From Mycteria americana (taxonomy: Eukaryota; Chordata; Aves; Ciconiiformes; Ciconiidae): a stretch of DNA of 64,000 bases. The notes beneath the pieces are model-generated. The model saw nothing but the letters and a program-made list of their open reading frames with translations. It did no database searches and was not told the DNA's origin. Location of the stretch: assembly GCF_035582795.1 (NCBI RefSeq), contig NC_134366.1, positions 150,025,519-150,089,518 on the forward strand, in the 5' to 3' direction. Each line of letters starts with the position of its first letter. The stretch's first letter is position 1. A program made the position numbers and the translations under genes. Of this stretch, positions 61,001 to 64,000 are shown piece by piece.

Positions 61001-62640
61001 TGGACTGCAGCCAGTTCCAGGCAGACCATGTGAACTAGCAGCAGCAGATGAGAGCCGGCCTTTCGTAAACCTATCTTAAAAACAGGGCTTTTTCTCCCCG
61101 ACATATCCCACAGGTAAAAGCTGCCACAGCAAGTGTAGACGTTGACCAAGTATCATGTTGTTTTTCTTTTCCTCTGTAGAAGAAAAACAGGGTAACACTG
61201 TTTTAGTTCAGAGCTGTTCAGAGAAGTGTTAGGTACCCCCAGTGCAAAGGTCTTTTACTCTGAAATACTCTAATAATACTCAGGATGGCCTTTCTGCTTT
61301 CCATGAAGAATCATTTTTTATTGTGGATCAAATTGAAGAGCAGTTTTCTGCTGTGAAGAAGCATAGAACAGGAATCTGTTGCCAAAAACCTCCTTAAAAA
61401 AAAAAAGTTACAAATGTCTTCAACAATATTTTTTAGACCTCTGGGAAAAAATTTACATCAGAAGGTCAGAGGTGGGTCTTTGCATACAGGAGTTACCCCT
61501 TTCACAGTTTGGTACCCCTTTAGGAAAGCTACAGTGAATGTTGGGTAGAATAAAACAGGCGATCAATGCCACGCAGTAAAAAGTAAGGTGGAAACCCTTG
61601 GGACTCAGAGCAGCAGGTTTGGGCGCTTATATGAGATACAGAACAGATGCATTTTGGTGTAGCATTTTGGTATTTGGTTTTTTGACTTAAAACTCCATTT
61701 GCAACTGTCATACTTCTTTCAACAAGTCATGGCAAAAAGGCTGGTAAAAGTAGTAGTAGGAAAAGCGGCAGGTACCTTCTCAGTCATCACAGATACATGG
61801 CTCCCATAAGGAAGTTTATGCTCTGTTGAGAAAGCGCAAGCTGCTGTGGAGGAAGACAATTTCTAGTCTTTCAAAGCTGGAATTGTCAATCTAAAAGGAT
61901 GACTGATACCTTGTTCTATTACCAGCTTATTTTAGCAGAATCTCTTTTTAGCGGGGAAATACTTGCAGGCATAAAAATGCGCTGAAAGTCCCAAGATGCC
62001 AGCTTTTTAGACTGTTGAAGCTACAGCTAAATTTTAAGAGAGATGTGTTCATTTAGGAATTGGAGCATCTTGCCTGACCAGAATTTTCGAGACGTGCTGT
62101 CCGATCTGGCTGGAAATGTCATAATCCTTAATCAACAGCACTGTCTTGGAAACATTTGTATTCTGTAGTCTCAGCTGTTTGTTCTAACTTGTAAAGAGTT
62201 TCGTGAGGTTTGGCTTGATATACCTCCGAGATGGTTTTTGATTCGTGCTCTTGTTGCTTCCCATTTGAGATCAAATGACAGACTTCACATGACAGCCTAT
62301 AGATTTCTATATTTGAGATCTTGACAGAGGGCTTCAATCCTGGGATTTGCTTCTTTCTTGTTACAGAAGCTCTGCAGAGTATATTGCAAATCCTATTTAT
62401 TCATTCATGCATTTAATGAGATGAAGTGTGATTTGAAGGGGGCTTGCTTCCTAAAGATTGGGTGGTTTCTTAGTTTTCATTGTGCAGCCTTGGATTTTTT
62501 TTTGTATGCTATAATTTTACAAATTTCTTTAACATCTTAGATGAATGCATTGCATAAACTGAAAGTATAAGCTGTTCAGTGTGCCATCATCAACTTCAGA
62601 AATAGGAGCGAAGATTAAGAGACTGTTACGCTAGAGAACT
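46024..62640. other. Remainder of intron 1
   Basis: Repeat-poor intronic sequence. A GC-rich patch at about 46590-46800 contains related words based on CCGGTGGCTGCTG. A T-run lies near 58380. AT-rich unique-looking stretches at 53820-53990 and 58540-58650 could be conserved non-coding DNA, but this cannot be judged from one genome. No exon, RNA gene or mobile element is recognised. Confidence 0.55.
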
Positions 62641-62648
62641 GTTATCTT

Positions 62649-62678
62649 TTTAACCATTCCCTCTTATCTGTTTTCCAG
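62649..62678 (+). other. SDC2: Branch point, pyrimidine tract and 3' splice site of intron 1
   Basis: TTAAC at 62650-62654 fits the branch consensus, with the branch A at about 62653, 25 bases before the exon. A pyrimidine-rich tract follows and ends in CCAG at 62678. The next AG, two bases later, would not keep the frame, which supports the cut at 62678/62679. Confidence 0.7.
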
Positions 62679-62790
62679 AGAGCAGATTTGACCTCTGATA
62701 AAGATTTATACCTTGACAACAGCTCTGTTGAAGAAGCATCAGGCGTCTATCCAATTGATGATGATGATTATTCTTCTGGGTCAGGTTCAG
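62679..62790 (+). CDS. SDC2: Syndecan-2, coding exon 2 (glycosaminoglycan attachment region)
   Basis: The exon encodes residues 21-57 plus the first base of codon 58: [20 protein letters not shown] followed by [17 protein letters not shown]. This is the N-terminal ectodomain of syndecan-2, where heparan sulfate chains attach. Ser41 in EEASG and Ser55 and Ser57 in the run after DDDDY match the three attachment serines I recall for mammalian SDC2, each next to acidic residues. An additional Ser53-Gly54 is present where I recall Ser-Ala in human. Asn34 in NSS is a formal N-glycosylation sequon. The exon joins in frame to exon 1 (phase 0) and ends G|GTGAGA (phase 1). The later exons with the protease-sensitive stalk, membrane segment and EFYA-ending tail lie beyond the window. 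Confidence 0.97.
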
Positions 62791-64000
62791 GTGAGACAAC
62801 ATGTCACAATTTGATTTTAAAAGTGTAAGAAGTAATACAATTATTTGAGGAAAAGCTGTGCAGTTTTCCTTTATAAGCTGGAGATGATACTTTCAGTGAG
62901 TATCATGAGTGCTTGGTGCTCTATTTACAGAGCACTGAGCACCCCTGAGGGCTGGGTTTTAAATATTAACCTTCTGGTCTTTTCTCTTACTCCTTGGTTG
63001 CATCATTTCACTGCGTTATTTTCTCTCTGCTTTCCCTCTGGTTTCTGTGTAGATCTCTCTGGAGTTTAGAAATAAGGATTAGAGAAGGCTTAGTTCTCCC
63101 ATGGCATAATGCTAATTTAGCAGTCTGTAAGAAAACATAGCAGCAGCAATCTTGTTTTCTCTTATATGCATTCAGGTTCACGTAAACATGGTGTCCATTC
63201 CTTTTTTGTTGTTGTTCTTTTAAATTTAGAAGTCTAGATACTGCCAAAAACATGACAGTTTTCTCTGAGGTAATTACATCCATATAGTGAATAAAGAAAT
63301 TTTTAAACATAACATACTGAGTTCTCAGACTTAAACACTCATTAGAGGCATGTAGCTAGCTCATAATTTTTAAAAAAACTGTCAGTCAAACCTCATTAAT
63401 CGTTTCTCTTAGAAAGCCTCTTTGTGGAGTATCTTCTAGACTAGCTGGGAGGCTCCAGCCATAAAAAGTTAAGCGCAGGCTTTTATAGTAGTTCTGGAAG
63501 AGAAATTTCCTTATTGTTGTGAGTATTTGCTGAGCTGTTGTGGAAATCCCTTTTATTTTCCAAGTGTGTTACTTACTTGTTTGTTATTGCACTTTTTGTA
63601 ATCTGTCTTTTGATGTTTATACATACTTGTGGATTTTTAAAGGATCAGCCGCTCTTGTAGCACCTTGTCTTTGTTACCTCGTAAGCCACAGCTGAGATTT
63701 TTCAGATGGATTTTTGTTTTCTTCTTTCTTTTGGTGATTCAAAGATACGTTAAAATGAAGTCTGCAGAGGTCTGATTGTGCTGCCAGGCAAATGCAGGCC
63801 CATTGTCTTTGGCACCTGGGTGATACCCTGCATTTTGGGAGTCCTCCACAGGGGCAATTTGACTTTCCAGTGTGATCAGAGGCTTAATTGGACCTCCTTG
63901 CTGTAGACTTCTTTGAGGGGAAATTTAACATATCATTTGAAAAAAAAATATTAAATTAACAAGTCAGTGATTTCATCCAGTTCCCAGGACTGTCTAAGGA
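62791..64000 (+). other. SDC2: Start of SDC2 intron 2 (incomplete)
   Basis: The sequence after the GTGAGA donor at 62791 is AT-rich and shows no coding, repeat or RNA signal. The intron continues past the right edge of the window. Confidence 0.85.

Larger units (their letters stand above)
12157..62678 (+). other. SDC2: SDC2 intron 1 (50,522 bp, phase 0)
   Basis: The intron opens with GTGAGT at 12157 and closes with TTTTCCAG at 62671-62678. A very long first intron separating the signal-peptide exon from the ectodomain exons is usual for SDC2. The first kilobase is part of the CpG island; the rest is mostly AT-rich and poor in repeats. Elements inside it are listed separately. Confidence 0.93.

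Noticed and set aside
1..64000. CRISPR arrays, operons, tRNA/rRNA genes or a novel prokaryotic-type system
   Set aside because: Nothing of this kind is visible. The window is avian nuclear DNA dominated by one gene's promoter and first intron.

Overview
This is vertebrate nuclear DNA, almost certainly from a bird. The evidence is a CR1 LINE 3' end with its octamer tail (20864-21385), a solo LTR that I recognise from many neoavian genomes (19297-19836), very low overall repeat content, and a CpG-island promoter. There is no bacterial-style gene organisation. I see no operons, CRISPR arrays, tRNA or rRNA genes.

The window is built around one gene on the + strand, syndecan-2 (SDC2), a transmembrane heparan-sulfate proteoglycan. 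Coding exon 1 (12097-12156, 20 codons: signal peptide) lies in a GC-rich CpG island of about 1.7 kb. Intron 1 is 50,522 bp, phase 0, GT-AG. Coding exon 2 (62679-62790, 37 codons plus one base) carries the glycosaminoglycan attachment sites. Intron 2 (phase 1) runs off the right edge. The remaining exons, which should encode the rest of the ectodomain, the membrane segment and the cytoplasmic tail, are outside the window. Only 172 of 64,000 bases are supported as coding.

Layout. 1-11.4 kb: intergenic DNA upstream of SDC2, with two 360-bp copies of an unclassified repeat in inverted orientation (1092-1451 and 8163-8522). I find only four differences between them by eye, all CpG-type transitions. 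Next to the first copy is an unexplained 281-codon open frame on the - strand. 11.4-13.2 kb: CpG island, promoter, 5' UTR with one upstream ATG, and exon 1. 13.2-62.7 kb: intron 1, mostly AT-rich single-copy-looking sequence with one solo LTR, one 5'-truncated CR1, a few simple repeats, GC-rich patches and a short AT-rich palindromic repeat cluster. 62.7-64 kb: exon 2 and the start of intron 2.

I did not find a previously undescribed biological system. The more interesting observations are the young inverted repeat pair, an extra Ser-Gly dipeptide that makes three consecutive SG units at the main glycosaminoglycan site, a G-rich pentamer array 55 bp into intron 1, a single weak-context uORF, a solo LTR whose target duplication has decayed at a CpG, and one exon-like segment in intron 1 that could be a cryptic or poison exon.
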